Assembly (NCBI GenBank): GCA_964645775.1
Contig: CAZYBU010000011.1
Location: forward strand, 1-64,000
Reading direction: 5' to 3'
DNA length: 64,000 nt
Source: CAZYBU01 sp964645775
Lineage (GTDB): Bacteria; Spirochaetota; UBA4802; UBA5550
This document shows, one piece after another, positions 52,492 through 62,365 of this stretch (position 1 is the first letter of the stretch; each line of letters begins with the position of its first letter). A program made the translations under genes and the position numbers. The notes below the pieces were generated by a model. The model was not told the DNA's origin, ran no database searches, and worked only from the letters and a program-made list of their open reading frames with translations.

Positions 52492-53754
52492 ATGGCAACC
52501 AATCAGGAAACCACGATGGATTTCACGACATCCGGAACGGAAAAACGAACAGAAGGCGCGCTGGCTCTTTTCACAAAAAGTACTGAAGAGATACTCCACG
52601 AGGCCAGCTCAAGTAACCTTCATGGAGAGATTATCGCCAAGATCATAAGCAGCCGTATGTTCGCTTATTCAGATGTACTTGTCGATGACCTGGCAGATAC
52701 TCTGTTGAGCATGGAAAACGTTTTTGCGCTGGGCGTGGTGAATCGGGAAGGAAAAGTGACCGGATTCATATCAAGGAAGGAACTATTCGACACCCTGAGT
52801 AAGCCTTTTGGCCGGGACCTCTATAAGAATAAAACACTCGATTATATTGTACAACATACCGTCAGTTATAACTATAACAGAAACATACTCAGTGTCTCAG
52901 AAGAGATATCATCTTCTTTCCATGATCAGAATATACGTTATTACCTTCTGGTGGATGACAGAAATTTTTTCGTCGGAATCTTTTCCAGCCAGGATATGCT
53001 TATTTACCTGTCGGACATGACCCAGAAGGACATCCAGCTTGCCAAGCGGCTTCAGAATGGAATCGTAAAGGAGAGGGACGTATACGAGACGTCCCGATTT
53101 GATATGATAGGCTCAACACATATGGCCAAGGGTGTAGGAGGCGATTTCTACGCGGTTAAAAGGTATGATAATAACCGATGGGTCCTCTCCCTCTGTGACG
53201 TCTCCGGCAAGGGAGTCTCCGCCTCTCTGGTATCGGTCATTATCGGTGGAATGGCCGATATCTATGATTTTAAACGGGGGGTTCCCCACTATATTAAGAC
53301 ACTGAATGATTTTATTCGCCGTTCCTTCTCCATGGAAAAATTTATAACAGGAATCTTCGCGGACCTGGACGATAACACCGGAGAAATCGTAATATACGAT
53401 GTGGGTCATTCATATTCCTTTATTTACCGTAAAAAAAAGATGATCAGGCTTAAAAGTAAGAATGATGTTATGCCCATGGGGATCGTTCCCGACCTTGATC
53501 CCAGGGGGAGCCGTTTTACCCTGAAACCTGGAGATCTTCTGATACTGATGACGGACGGCTTTGAGGAACAGAAAAATCCGGAGGGAGATGAATACGGACA
53601 GAAAAGATTTTTCCGTATCATCCAGAAGAACGCTCACAGGGACCTTATGGATATCAGGAACAATCTGTATGAGGATGTAGAGAGATTCAGGGGGAATCAC
53701 CCCCAGCAGGATGACATGACCCTCATCATGATGAGGTACCACGGAGGGGAATAG
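52492..53754 (+). CDS. CBS-domain SpoIIE-type (PP2C) phosphatase
   Basis: A 420-residue soluble Ser/Thr phosphatase. Two CBS-like repeats (about 60-185, for example VFALGVVNREGKVTGFISRKELF and RYYLLVDDRNFFVGIFSSQDML) likely bind an adenine nucleotide. The SpoIIE/PP2C domain follows, with GGDFYAVKRYDNNRWVLSLCDVSGKG, LDDNTGEIVIYDVGHS and PQQDDMTLIMMR, including metal-binding Asp residues. It may control an anti-sigma or STAS partner, not seen here. AGGAG 6 nt before the ATG fixes the start. Confidence 0.9.
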   Translation: MATNQETTMDFTTSGTEKRTEGALALFTKSTEEILHEASSSNLHGEIIAKIISSRMFAYSDVLVDDLADTLLSMENVFALGVVNREGKVTGFISRKELFDTLSKPFGRDLYKNKTLDYIVQHTVSYNYNRNILSVSEEISSSFHDQNIRYYLLVDDRNFFVGIFSSQDMLIYLSDMTQKDIQLAKRLQNGIVKERDVYETSRFDMIGSTHMAKGVGGDFYAVKRYDNNRWVLSLCDVSGKGVSASLVSVIIGGMADIYDFKRGVPHYIKTLNDFIRRSFSMEKFITGIFADLDDNTGEIVIYDVGHSYSFIYRKKKMIRLKSKNDVMPMGIVPDLDPRGSRFTLKPGDLLILMTDGFEEQKNPEGDEYGQKRFFRIIQKNAHRDLMDIRNNLYEDVERFRGNHPQQDDMTLIMMRYHGGE

Positions 53755-53792
53755 TTCTTTTCATCCACGGGCCGGACTGACAATCTGTCTGC

Positions 53793-54440
53793 ATGGATTC
53801 TAACTCCCTTATTGAGATTGATGCTGGCAGACTGGCAGAATACCTGAGAAACCTGAGTGAACCGATACTCGAGATAACCCTTCTCAGGGAGTGGACCGGT
53901 TTCACACCGGGAGATGATCTTTATCGTCATCATTTTTCTTTGTATCATGCCCTCTATACCGTCAAGTACGCCCTCCTGGATGAGTACCTTCACACTGATC
54001 CTATGAGGATACGTCTTCTTCACCGCCCCGCTCCGGGCCGGTGCCATCATTATCTGGACGAGGCGGGGATCTTCTGCGGAGTCCCTGCCGAAGAAAGAGA
54101 CTACTGTTTCCGGCATCTTCATCTTCATGGTGACGTTCACGATCTTCCCATGTTTGACCCCCTTCGGGATTTTTACTGTAACGCTGAGAATATCAGGTGG
54201 TCAGACCGGGATCTCCTGGATCGTCTCATGAAGGGTGTGGTGACAGTCTCTTTGAGTCCCGACAAGGTGAACAGGGCCATGAGGATAATGGGTCTTACCC
54301 AGGCCAACAGGTCCATAGTAACACGCAAATACAGAAAACTGGCCCGCAACACCCATCCTGATTTTCTCAGGGGGGACGATGAAAGGATGAAGGAACTCAA
54401 CTGGGCCTACGAGGTTCTTAAAGAGGTCTATCCCCTCTGA
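53793..54440 (+). CDS. DnaJ-related protein with C-terminal J domain
   Basis: A 215-residue protein. The C-terminal ~60 residues are a J domain (MGLTQANRSIVTRKYRKLARNTHPDF...), with the HPD motif that stimulates DnaK ATPase. The N-terminal ~75 residues (AEYLRNLSEPILEITLLREW, YHALYTVKYALLDEYL) resemble the DNAJ-related N-domain. A middle His/Cys-rich part (GRCHHYLDEAGIFCG) may bind metal. No G/F or zinc-finger region. Convergent with the transporter gene, overlapping it by 13 nt. Confidence 0.72.
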   Translation: MDSNSLIEIDAGRLAEYLRNLSEPILEITLLREWTGFTPGDDLYRHHFSLYHALYTVKYALLDEYLHTDPMRIRLLHRPAPGRCHHYLDEAGIFCGVPAEERDYCFRHLHLHGDVHDLPMFDPLRDFYCNAENIRWSDRDLLDRLMKGVVTVSLSPDKVNRAMRIMGLTQANRSIVTRKYRKLARNTHPDFLRGDDERMKELNWAYEVLKEVYPL

Positions 54441-55378
54441 TTGCTCTGGGATGTGGTCTCGTTCTTCCCGCTGAAAAATATCTCTCCCCGGGTGAAGATC
54501 ATGGCGGTGATAAGACCGGCGATTATATGCCATATCCCCCACCATGCGACAAGAATGGCCATACCGCCCAGGCCCGCGAAAAAATTCAGGGTGAGGACCA
54601 GCCCCAGTCCGGAATTTTGTATGCCTACTTCAATGGTTACCGCGCGGACATCGGGATCTTCCAGGGAAAGGAGCCTGCCGGCCGTGTAGCCTATGCCCAT
54701 GGCGAGGAGGTTGTGGATAAACACGATGAAGACTACATAGCCTACATATTCGAGGAAATACTGCCAGTTTGCCATGAGGGCGCCAATGACTACGGCCACA
54801 AAGAAGAGGAATGAGAGAACCCTGAAAGGTTTCCTGATTCTGTCCGCCAGGCCTGGAAAGAGGCGCGAGAGGGTCATCCCCACGGCAACAGGTATGCCCA
54901 GAATGATAATCACGGTTATGAATACATCGACGGGAGAAAGCTGAATGGAACGCAGGATGGGCGCCGTGGAGGGGTTGAGGCTACCCCAGAGGGCCAGATT
55001 TAACGGTGTCATGAAGAGAGAGAAAGCCGTGGATACGCCTGTCATGCTCACGGATACGGCGTTATTACCACGGGCCAGGTAGGTTATAATATTGGAAAGG
55101 TTGCCTCCGGGACATGCGGCGACCATGATCATGCCAAGGGCAATGGAGGGACGCGGGTCAACGGCCAGGATGAGAAGAAAGGTAAAAGCCGGCAGTAGTA
55201 TAAACTGGGAAACAATGCCGATAGCGGGCGCTCTGGGTGCTATGAGGATCTTTTTGAAATCCTCAAGTTTGATTTCAAGGGCGACACCAAGCATCATAAA
55301 GGCGATAGCGAACTTTATTATGGTCAGGGTCTGGGGATTGAAATTAAGGCTGACCTGATCAATAAGATGGGGTTCCAT
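54428..55378 (-). CDS. Bile-acid:sodium symporter (BASS) family transporter
   Basis: A 316-residue integral membrane protein with about nine hydrophobic segments. Family features: FMMLGVALEIKLEDFKKIL near the N-terminus, the crossover AACPGGNLSNIITYLARGN, and IEVGIQNSGLGLVL, both with the conserved N/S residues that bind sodium. The substrate is an organic anion that cannot be named from sequence. Confidence 0.9.
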   Translation of the reverse strand: MEPHLIDQVSLNFNPQTLTIIKFAIAFMMLGVALEIKLEDFKKILIAPRAPAIGIVSQFILLPAFTFLLILAVDPRPSIALGMIMVAACPGGNLSNIITYLARGNNAVSVSMTGVSTAFSLFMTPLNLALWGSLNPSTAPILRSIQLSPVDVFITVIIILGIPVAVGMTLSRLFPGLADRIRKPFRVLSFLFFVAVVIGALMANWQYFLEYVGYVVFIVFIHNLLAMGIGYTAGRLLSLEDPDVRAVTIEVGIQNSGLGLVLTLNFFAGLGGMAILVAWWGIWHIIAGLITAMIFTRGEIFFSGKNETTSQSNQRG

Positions 55379-55519
55379 ATATCTACCTCATGGATTGAAT
55401 CTCATCTTCACGTGGTGAATCTTTCTCAGGGGACATTTTTGTCAAACCATAAACATTACCGGAATAAGGTTGACACTCTCCCCGGGAACTGTAGTCCCTC
55501 GTTGAGGCAGAATAATTAT

Positions 55520-55891
55520 ATGGCTGAGTATACTCCACCCTGTGACAGGTGCAGCGGGAGCTGCTGCCGGTACGTTGCCATTGAAATCGGTCGCCCTCGA
55601 AGCAAGGGAGACTATGATTATATCCGCTGGTATCTGCTTCATAAGAACGTCAACGTCTTCATAGATCATGAGCGCAAATGGTTTGTCGAATTCAGAACTC
55701 CCTGCGAAGAACAGAGAGAGGACGGTCTATGCGACATATATGATGAAAGGCCGAAAATTTGCAGGGATTACGGCAACACGGATGGGGAGTGCGAATATCA
55801 TGATTCACCCTTCAGAGAGTATTTTTCCACGGAGAAGGAGTTTATCCGCTACCTGGAAGTTCATGGAAAGGATTGGAAATTCCGCAGGTAG
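55520..55891 (+). CDS. YkgJ-family cysteine cluster protein
   Basis: A 123-residue zinc/iron-chelate-binding-like protein. Eight cysteines include PCDRCSGSCCRYVAIE and CDIYDERPKICRDYG, matching the YkgJ (UPF0153) pattern. Function in the family is unsettled. ATG 55520 places the Cys motif near the N-terminus as usual. The open frame to 55367 overlaps the divergent transporter start and has no ribosome site. Confidence 0.78.
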   Translation: MAEYTPPCDRCSGSCCRYVAIEIGRPRSKGDYDYIRWYLLHKNVNVFIDHERKWFVEFRTPCEEQREDGLCDIYDERPKICRDYGNTDGECEYHDSPFREYFSTEKEFIRYLEVHGKDWKFRR

Positions 55892-55951
55892 CCTCAGCCG
55901 GTTCCCGAAAAAGAGATTATTCTTTGTATCAAGGTAACCGAAAAGTAAAAC

Positions 55952-57088
55952 ATGAATAAGCCTTTGACCATCAGCGCTCTCGTTGTTCTCTTTGTCGCCA
56001 TTATCCTCACCTTTTACCAGACAGTACTCAGGGGGCAGGAGCGATCTTCCTACCCCGAAAAGAGAATATCTTTTGAAGACGCCATCATTATTAATGAAAT
56101 CGAAATGGAAACTGAGTACCCTCCAGATGACACACCGCAATTCCGCAGACCCGCATTCCGGGAGGCAATTGAAAGAAACCGGGAGCATGAAATGACGGAT
56201 ATGGATGAAAAGGATCTTGATGCTCCCTTCTCCATGCAAGAGCTTAAAAGAAAGGATCCGCGATGGCACATGAGCAAATATACGATACGAAAGAATGACA
56301 GCATATGGAAGATAGCAAGCCGATTCGGCGTTTCTCACAGACTTATTATCCAGGCCAATGATCTGAAGGACCCGGACACTGTTCGTCCCGGAAAAACTCT
56401 CGAGGTTCCGAACCGTAATGGTTCATTTTATACGATCCAGAAGGGAGACACCGTCATAGAGATAGCCAGAAAATTCAATGTTGATCCTGATGTAATCATA
56501 AAGCATAACGATCTGAACCCTCGCAGGCTGTATGTAGGGAAAAAAATCTTCATACCTGATGGCCGCAGGATCAAACCGGACAAAACAAGCGTCCAACCGG
56601 CCTCCGTAAAAAAGAAGCGATCGTCTTCAGAAGCAGAAATTTCCGGGAAAAAGGCCTCACCTTCAAAGCATGAAACCCGGCACGCAAAGAAAGCTGATAT
56701 ACTCCCATCCTTCCGCTGGCCACTGAAGGGAAGGATCACATCAGGCTTCGGTAACCGCAGGGATCCCTTCTCGGGTAAAAGGGCCTTCCACTGCGGAATC
56801 GATATAAGCGTGAATGAAGGAACCCCCATCAGGGCCTCTTCAGGCGGACGTGTCATCTTTAGCGGCTGGAAGGATGGGTACGGAAAGGTGGTTATCCTGC
56901 GGCATGAAGGAGGGTATATCACCGTCTACGCTCATAACAGTAAAAACAGAGTGGCCGTGAATGATCGCGTACATGCCGGGGATACAATAGCCCTTTCCGG
57001 AAAAACAGGTGCCGTTACGGGGGCGCACCTCCACTTTGAGATACGAAAATATGTTACTCCCCTTAATCCCATGAGGTTCCTGAAATGA
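55952..57088 (+). CDS. LysM-LysM-M23 peptidoglycan endopeptidase
   Basis: A 378-residue envelope protein: an N-terminal membrane anchor (LTISALVVLFVAIILTFYQTVL), two LysM repeats (SKYTIRKNDSIWKIASRFGV, near residue 107, and SFYTIQKGDTVIEIARKFNV), a basic linker, and an M23/LytM domain (about 255-378) with the zinc motifs HCGIDI and HLHFEI intact. It should cut or remodel peptidoglycan cross-links in the periplasm. It overlaps the following TPR gene by ATGA. Confidence 0.93.
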   Translation: MNKPLTISALVVLFVAIILTFYQTVLRGQERSSYPEKRISFEDAIIINEIEMETEYPPDDTPQFRRPAFREAIERNREHEMTDMDEKDLDAPFSMQELKRKDPRWHMSKYTIRKNDSIWKIASRFGVSHRLIIQANDLKDPDTVRPGKTLEVPNRNGSFYTIQKGDTVIEIARKFNVDPDVIIKHNDLNPRRLYVGKKIFIPDGRRIKPDKTSVQPASVKKKRSSSEAEISGKKASPSKHETRHAKKADILPSFRWPLKGRITSGFGNRRDPFSGKRAFHCGIDISVNEGTPIRASSGGRVIFSGWKDGYGKVVILRHEGGYITVYAHNSKNRVAVNDRVHAGDTIALSGKTGAVTGAHLHFEIRKYVTPLNPMRFLK

Positions 57089-58146
57089 GAAATGCAGTCT
57101 TCTCTCTTGTCATCCTGGTCTCTCTTGCGGTCCTGATATCTCCTGATGCTGAAGCGAAGCTTAAACCGGAACGAACCAGGGTCTTTCCGACACAGGCGGA
57201 TGAGAGGGGATGGGAGGCCGTTGTCAGGGGCCGTATCCTTTCCTTCTCCGATCAGACGGAATTTGACGAGAACGACCTTCTGGGAAGGGCAAGGGCAAGA
57301 AGTAAGGCTACCGTCAGGCTTCATTCTTCCCGAGACCTGCAGGAAGGAAACGTCCTCTATGTCATAGATAACAATAACCTCATTGTGGCGAAGATGGAGG
57401 TGAAGGTCCTTTTTGAAAGCAGCTCTTTCGGTCCCATGGCCGTCGGGTACGGGAATTTCAGGCAGGCCGGGATACGTTACCGGGTTGTCCAGAGGGCGAG
57501 AGACGAGGAGGCTAACAGGTCGTATATCTATCGGGCCCGGGGAGATTACTTCAAACGTACCGGGGAACGCGGCAGGGCCATTGAACAGTACAAAAAGGCC
57601 ATAGAATTGGACCCGGAAGACCCTGCTTCACACCTCGCTCTGGGGCTCCTCTATTACGATGAAGAGGTATACAGGTACGCCTATCACCAGTTTCTCCGGG
57701 CATACGAGAACCTTGGCCGGCTTTATGACCGGGAAGACCGTTTTATTCTTCTCTCCGGGCTCACGGAAATAATGTACAGGGAAGTTTATGATAATCCCCA
57801 TCTGAGCGGTGAGAAGAAGAAGGATTTTATCGACCGGGGTATCGAGTACGGCAGGAAGGCCCTGAAACTGAACGAGTCATCACCACGTCTTTTGACCTGG
57901 CTCGGTTTCTTTTACTACAAGGGGCCCCGTGCGGATCACATCAAGGCACGCGATTATTTCAGAAAAGTCCTCGAACTGCAATCGGATAACGTCCAGGTCC
58001 TGACCGCGATGTCCCGGCTGTATTATCTTCATCAAAACGCTGAAAAGGCCCGAATGTTTGTTGACAGGGCACTGAAGATCGATCCCGATAATTATGACGC
58101 CAGAATGATGCTTCAGAAAATTGAACGATACGGAAGAAACCGGTAA
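57085..58146 (+). CDS. Secreted TPR protein
   Basis: A 353-residue exported protein with a signal peptide (VFSLVILVSLAVLISPDAEA). A small beta-rich domain (about 35-130) precedes TPR motifs, the clearest being RARGDYFKRTGERGRAIEQ with YKKAIELDPEDPASHLALG, and two more at the C-terminus. It is a probable scaffold in the periplasm or on the envelope, coupled to the M23 peptidase, which may be its partner. Confidence 0.82.
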   Translation: MRNAVFSLVILVSLAVLISPDAEAKLKPERTRVFPTQADERGWEAVVRGRILSFSDQTEFDENDLLGRARARSKATVRLHSSRDLQEGNVLYVIDNNNLIVAKMEVKVLFESSSFGPMAVGYGNFRQAGIRYRVVQRARDEEANRSYIYRARGDYFKRTGERGRAIEQYKKAIELDPEDPASHLALGLLYYDEEVYRYAYHQFLRAYENLGRLYDREDRFILLSGLTEIMYREVYDNPHLSGEKKKDFIDRGIEYGRKALKLNESSPRLLTWLGFFYYKGPRADHIKARDYFRKVLELQSDNVQVLTAMSRLYYLHQNAEKARMFVDRALKIDPDNYDARMMLQKIERYGRNR

Positions 58147-58170
58147 TGAGTATCAGCAGGGGAGTTCTTC

Positions 58171-58629
58171 ATGTCGATAGAGTACGTGCTCTATTCCCTG
58201 GGCCTTTCCATTGCCATCCATGGCATTTCACTTGTTTCCTATGTTTTTCGTAAGAAAACCCGGGCCTTCATAACCTTTCTCGCGACCTCTGCGACAAACA
58301 TGGCAGGTTTTTCCATCCTGCTTATTCTGCTATTCAAACACCCGGAAGAGTTAACGAAGATCGACCTGACGAAATATCTGTGGCTCACTTCCGGGATATT
58401 CAGCCTTATCATGCTCACGATCCAGGTCTACATAATCCTTAATTACAGGGCCCGTCTTAAGAACAGCAGCAACTATCATTACAATTATTTCGGAAAGAAG
58501 GTCTATGACGGAGGCCATGTCCAGAAGAAGGAGTTCGGCGTTTTCATGATTTCAGTACCTTTTCTTCTATTGGCTGGAGCCTACTTCGTAGCCCGATTGA
58601 TTAACCTTATCCGTGCGGGTAGTCTATAA
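58171..58629 (+). CDS. Four-helix membrane protein, unknown
   Basis: A 152-residue membrane protein with four hydrophobic segments (near 5-25, 35-55, 68-92 and 125-148) and a basic loop with aromatic NSSNYHYNYFGKK before the last. GGGGAG precedes the ATG. No family is recognised. It follows the TPR gene by 24 nt in the envelope run and converges with the rRNA methyltransferase gene. Confidence 0.65.
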   Translation: MSIEYVLYSLGLSIAIHGISLVSYVFRKKTRAFITFLATSATNMAGFSILLILLFKHPEELTKIDLTKYLWLTSGIFSLIMLTIQVYIILNYRARLKNSSNYHYNYFGKKVYDGGHVQKKEFGVFMISVPFLLLAGAYFVARLINLIRAGSL

Positions 58630-58634
58630 TCGAG

Positions 58635-59756
58635 TCAGACGTCTTGAAGGAGGATCCCCAGGGACTCGATATGAGCGGTTCCGGGAAACATGTCGATCAT
58701 GTAAAGTTCGGTTAGACTGTAACCGGATTTAACGAAGTCACGGCAGTCCCGGGCAAAGGTGGCGGGATTACAGGAGAGGTAGAGTATTCTCTCGGGTGAC
58801 ATGGCTTCGATAACCCTCCTTCCCTGGCGGCTGATTCCGGTTCTGGGAGGATCGACGCAGACAGCCTGGAAAGAATCCCTGTGAGGGTCTATTTCCGAGA
58901 GGTCAGTTCTGTGAAAAGAGACGTTATCCACCTCGTTGTGACGGGCGTTCTCGCGCGACCTTTCAATAAGGGAGGATACACGGTCGAAGCCCTTGACCTT
59001 TTCACAGTGCCGGGCCATGGGCAGTGAAAAGAAACCTATACCGCATCCCAGGTCCGCGGCAGAGCGACTCTCATCGGGAAGGGCCTGGCAGATGAGGTCG
59101 ATCAATTCTCCCCTGAGAAAACGGTTCCCCTGGAAAAAGTCCTCCAGGGTTCGTACATATCTGTATCCGCGTTCTCTCTCTTCAAGAAATCCTTCGCCAT
59201 CAGGTCCATGGGGGGCCATGTCGGCGTCCAGGGCGAAGTGGCGCTGTCCCTTCGGAAACCTGAATCGCATGATATATTCATTCAGCTCTCCTGGAAGGAG
59301 TCGGCATCCTCCCGGGGGGAGAGGGACGACCCTTTGACTCTCGGAAGCGTAGAATCCGGTATTTTCTCCGTCAGAGGCGACCGTTGCGTGGCTCCTGTAT
59401 TCTTCCCTGGGACCGCGCAGAGTTCTGATCTCCGGGACCTTATCTGCGGGAAGTAAGCCTGTTCTGACAAGACTATCATGGAGAATCAACGCCTTGACTT
59501 CGAGTTCCCGTTCCTCTTTCATGTCAAGGTAAACACAGCCACCACAATCTCCGAATCCGGGGCAGGATGGGGTTACCCTGTCAGGAGAGGATTCAAGGAT
59601 GGAGAGGGCCCGGGCCCGGGAATAATCTCTGTGATCAGAGATCACTTCCGCTTCACAGATCTCTCCGGCCATGGCGCCCCGAACCATTATAATTTTGCCT
59701 TCATGGCGGGCGAGTCCCTGACCTCCCCATATGTCCTTCTCTATTTGAAGTCGCAT
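58635..59756 (-). CDS. RumA/TrmA-family RNA (uracil-5-)-methyltransferase
   Basis: About 373 residues. N-terminal TRAM-like domain (GGQGLARHEGKIIMVRGAMAGE). Fe-S motif CPGFGDCGGC with the fourth Cys later (GGC). SAM site AADLGCGIGFFSLPMA, DPPRTGISRQG, the nucleophile in YLSCNPATFARD, and the C-terminal MFPGTAHIESL. It methylates a uracil in 23S rRNA or tRNA; which one cannot be told. ATG 59756 or TTG 59762 may be the start. Confidence 0.9.
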   Translation of the reverse strand: MRLQIEKDIWGGQGLARHEGKIIMVRGAMAGEICEAEVISDHRDYSRARALSILESSPDRVTPSCPGFGDCGGCVYLDMKEERELEVKALILHDSLVRTGLLPADKVPEIRTLRGPREEYRSHATVASDGENTGFYASESQRVVPLPPGGCRLLPGELNEYIMRFRFPKGQRHFALDADMAPHGPDGEGFLEERERGYRYVRTLEDFFQGNRFLRGELIDLICQALPDESRSAADLGCGIGFFSLPMARHCEKVKGFDRVSSLIERSRENARHNEVDNVSFHRTDLSEIDPHRDSFQAVCVDPPRTGISRQGRRVIEAMSPERILYLSCNPATFARDCRDFVKSGYSLTELYMIDMFPGTAHIESLGILLQDV

Positions 59757-59845
59757 CCTCAAATTTATATTGACGCTTTCCTGAATAAGATTAGATTAGC
59801 ATATGCCCCTTTATTCCAGCTGCCTGTGAATGAGTACAGAAAAAA

Positions 59846-61381
59846 ATGAAACGGACACCAGTACTCCACATATTGATAACCCTGCTTCTCCTCGCCTCCT
59901 GTTCAGACAGCAGTAAAATGGAGAAAGAGAATAATGACAGTTTTGATTCTGCCAATGTCATAAAGACCGGGCGTTCCGTGGAAGGATACCTGCAGGATGA
60001 AAAGGACAAAGACTTTTTCCGTCTTTCCCTGGATAGACCTGTAACCCTGACCTTTCACCTGAGCAGCGTGAAGGGAATCAATCACGCGCTCTCTGTTTAT
60101 AACAGCAGAAAGGACCTTTTAAAGAGGGTAGACGACAGCCGAAAATCTTCCCCTGAAGAGCTGGCTAACCTGAGTCTGGATCCAGGTGATTATTTTCTGG
60201 TTGTTGATCATGGAGATCGGGACCGGCGAAACAGCAATGATGAGAATAGCTATACACTTACCGTGGAACAATGCTCCGAAATAGTTTCGGAAAGAGAACC
60301 GAATGACGGACCGGAGAAGGCCGCTCCCCTGGGACCGGAGAAGCCGGTCCGTGGGTTCTTTTCTCCGGCATTTAACAGGGAGAACCGGAGCAAGGAAAAT
60401 CCGATGAGAGAAGAGGACTGGTTTTACCTGGATGCCGAAGGGGGCCCGGGTGGCCCCATGCTTCTCGATGCGAAACTTAGCGGTGTTCCAGGCATTAACA
60501 GTCTCATAGAACTGTATAATGAAAAATATGAACTCCTGGCACGTACTGATAATCACCCTTCAGGGTCCGGAGAGCGACTGGAGGGGTTCGGGGTCCCGGA
60601 AAGGGGACGCCTCTATATTGTGGTGGCGTCAGGAACCTACCTGGCCAATGTAAGGGATACCTATACCATTTCCGTTCAGCTTCGTTCGCATGAAGAAGGG
60701 CAGGAGATCGAAAGGAACGATTCCCGTGGAGAAGCGACTCTCATGAAGGGAAGGGAGATGCGTGGGACACTGGGAGGGGCCACGGACCTCGATTATTTCA
60801 GGCTTGAGTCCCTGGAAGAAGGGGTATATATGGTCCGTCTGGAAGGCGGAGCGATGGATCTCTCCTTTGCCATTTACGACCCGGAGGGTAATCGCCTGTG
60901 GGATATCGATAATTCCGGTGATGGCGATGAAATCCTTCCCAACGTCAGGTTGCACAATGGGATGTTTATTCTGGTGAAGGGAAGCGCGATGAAAGAGACG
61001 GCGCATTACCGGCTTACACTTGCTCCCCTGGAAAAAAATCGGGCCCTGGAACAGGAACCGAACGATACAAGGTCGACTGCATCCAGGCCTCATAAAAACC
61101 GGATGATAGGCTTCCAGACAACGGGTGGCGACAGGGATTATTTTGAAATATCAACAAAATCGAGAAAGGACCTGCTTTGCACCGCCCGGGGGATCGATAA
61201 TGTACGCATGAAGGTGTCTATAACTGATCACATGGGATATATCATAAAGGCCATCGAGGTGCCCGGCAGAAAAGAGACGACCTTTCAGGAGATGATTGAC
61301 GGTAAGGGGTTCCTGATTGTTGAATTCAGCGGTGATAACTATCGCGATCCTTACCTTATCCATTGCGAGGTAGAAAAATGA
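59846..61381 (+). CDS. Lipoprotein with four PPC-type repeats
   Basis: A 511-residue lipoprotein (lipobox LLASC, Cys19). Four domains of about 110-130 residues each start with an E/N-E-ND-A pattern and a D-x-D-F/Y strand: KENNDSFDSANV...KDFFRL, EREPNDGPEKAA...EDWFYL, EIERNDSRGEAT...LDYFRL and EQEPNDTRSTAS...RDYFEI. These look like bacterial pre-peptidase C-terminal (PPC) domains, yet no protease is attached. It overlaps the next lipoprotein gene by ATGA. Confidence 0.85.
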   Translation: MKRTPVLHILITLLLLASCSDSSKMEKENNDSFDSANVIKTGRSVEGYLQDEKDKDFFRLSLDRPVTLTFHLSSVKGINHALSVYNSRKDLLKRVDDSRKSSPEELANLSLDPGDYFLVVDHGDRDRRNSNDENSYTLTVEQCSEIVSEREPNDGPEKAAPLGPEKPVRGFFSPAFNRENRSKENPMREEDWFYLDAEGGPGGPMLLDAKLSGVPGINSLIELYNEKYELLARTDNHPSGSGERLEGFGVPERGRLYIVVASGTYLANVRDTYTISVQLRSHEEGQEIERNDSRGEATLMKGREMRGTLGGATDLDYFRLESLEEGVYMVRLEGGAMDLSFAIYDPEGNRLWDIDNSGDGDEILPNVRLHNGMFILVKGSAMKETAHYRLTLAPLEKNRALEQEPNDTRSTASRPHKNRMIGFQTTGGDRDYFEISTKSRKDLLCTARGIDNVRMKVSITDHMGYIIKAIEVPGRKETTFQEMIDGKGFLIVEFSGDNYRDPYLIHCEVEK

Positions 61382-61803
61382 GGGCACTGGCCGTTCTTCT
61401 CCTGGCGCTTTCAATCATCTCCTGTGGGACAACTCCTGATGGGCTGCCCGTGGGGAAGAACAACTTCATGATTACCTTCAGTTCTGATGTTCCTGAGGGG
61501 CCGGATGAGGATGATCTCTGTTATTATCGAGTTCGTATCGACAAGATGGAACGTGGAAGGACACCAACCGGTCTTGAGTCCCAGTTCAAAACTTTTACCG
61601 CGTCCCTGGAGCGGAACCGCCATCTTGTGGAGTTTGAAAAATGGGTCCTTGACCGGGGAAAGAAGCGGTATGTGAGGCCCAACAATATAGATCAACCTCG
61701 ACCCAATCATATCTATGTGGACCTTCTTGAAAACAGGAGTGTTCGAGTGGACGTGAGCATAGAGCAAAGCCATAAAGCAAATATCGATATCAGGTACAGG
61801 TAA
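61378..61803 (+). CDS. Small lipoprotein, unknown
   Basis: A 141-residue lipoprotein: ALAVLLLALSIISC with lipobox IISC. The mature part is beta-rich and charged (DDLCYYRVRIDKMERG, HIYVDLLENRSVRVDVSIEQ). No family is recognised. Its start is inside the stop of the PPC lipoprotein, with GAGGT 7 nt upstream, so the two are made together and may form a pair at the membrane. Confidence 0.72.
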   Translation: MRALAVLLLALSIISCGTTPDGLPVGKNNFMITFSSDVPEGPDEDDLCYYRVRIDKMERGRTPTGLESQFKTFTASLERNRHLVEFEKWVLDRGKKRYVRPNNIDQPRPNHIYVDLLENRSVRVDVSIEQSHKANIDIRYR

Positions 61804-61806
61804 ACC

Positions 61807-62364
61807 ATGAAACGGGAATCGTCACTCTTATATACCCTCAGAAACCTCGCCATTCTGATAGCCATTCTCTGGCTGATACACCTTATCGGTTATATCCTTC
61901 CCATAAGGAACCTCGGCATAAAACCGAGGGAAGCTGCGGGCCTCATAGGGATTCTGACGGCGCCCCTTATACACGCCTCGGTCATGCACCTGGTTACGAA
62001 CAGTATCAGCCTCCTCGCCGTGGGTCTTCTCATGGCAGCCGTGGGTGGCAAACGTTACGTACTGATCACCATAGGTGTGGCCCTTATAGGAGGACTGGGT
62101 ACCTGGCTGATCGGCCGGGGAGGGGTCATCCATGTGGGCGCCAGCGGGGTCATCTTCGGACAGCTCGGCTATCTCTTTACCCTTGGGCTCTTTACCCGGC
62201 GGATGCGTCATATCATCGTTGCCTTCGTGGCCATTTTTCTATACGGAGGCGCCATTACTGGACTTCTGCCCGGAGACTCCTTTGTCTCCTGGGAGAGTCA
62301 CCTGAGCGGCTTCGTGGCCGGAATCGTCATCGCCCGGGCCGATTCCCGAAAAGGGGGGCAGTAA
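61807..62364 (+). CDS. Rhomboid-family intramembrane serine protease
   Basis: A 185-residue protein with about six membrane segments. The catalytic serine is in HVGASGVIFGQLGYLF and the catalytic His in WESHLSGFVAG; HASVMHLVTNSISLL carries the conserved His/Asn of the second helix. It is a minimal bacterial rhomboid without extra domains. The neighbours, two lipoproteins and a secreted MORN protein, are candidate substrates only by position. Confidence 0.9.
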   Translation: MKRESSLLYTLRNLAILIAILWLIHLIGYILPIRNLGIKPREAAGLIGILTAPLIHASVMHLVTNSISLLAVGLLMAAVGGKRYVLITIGVALIGGLGTWLIGRGGVIHVGASGVIFGQLGYLFTLGLFTRRMRHIIVAFVAIFLYGGAITGLLPGDSFVSWESHLSGFVAGIVIARADSRKGGQ

Positions 62365-62365
62365 C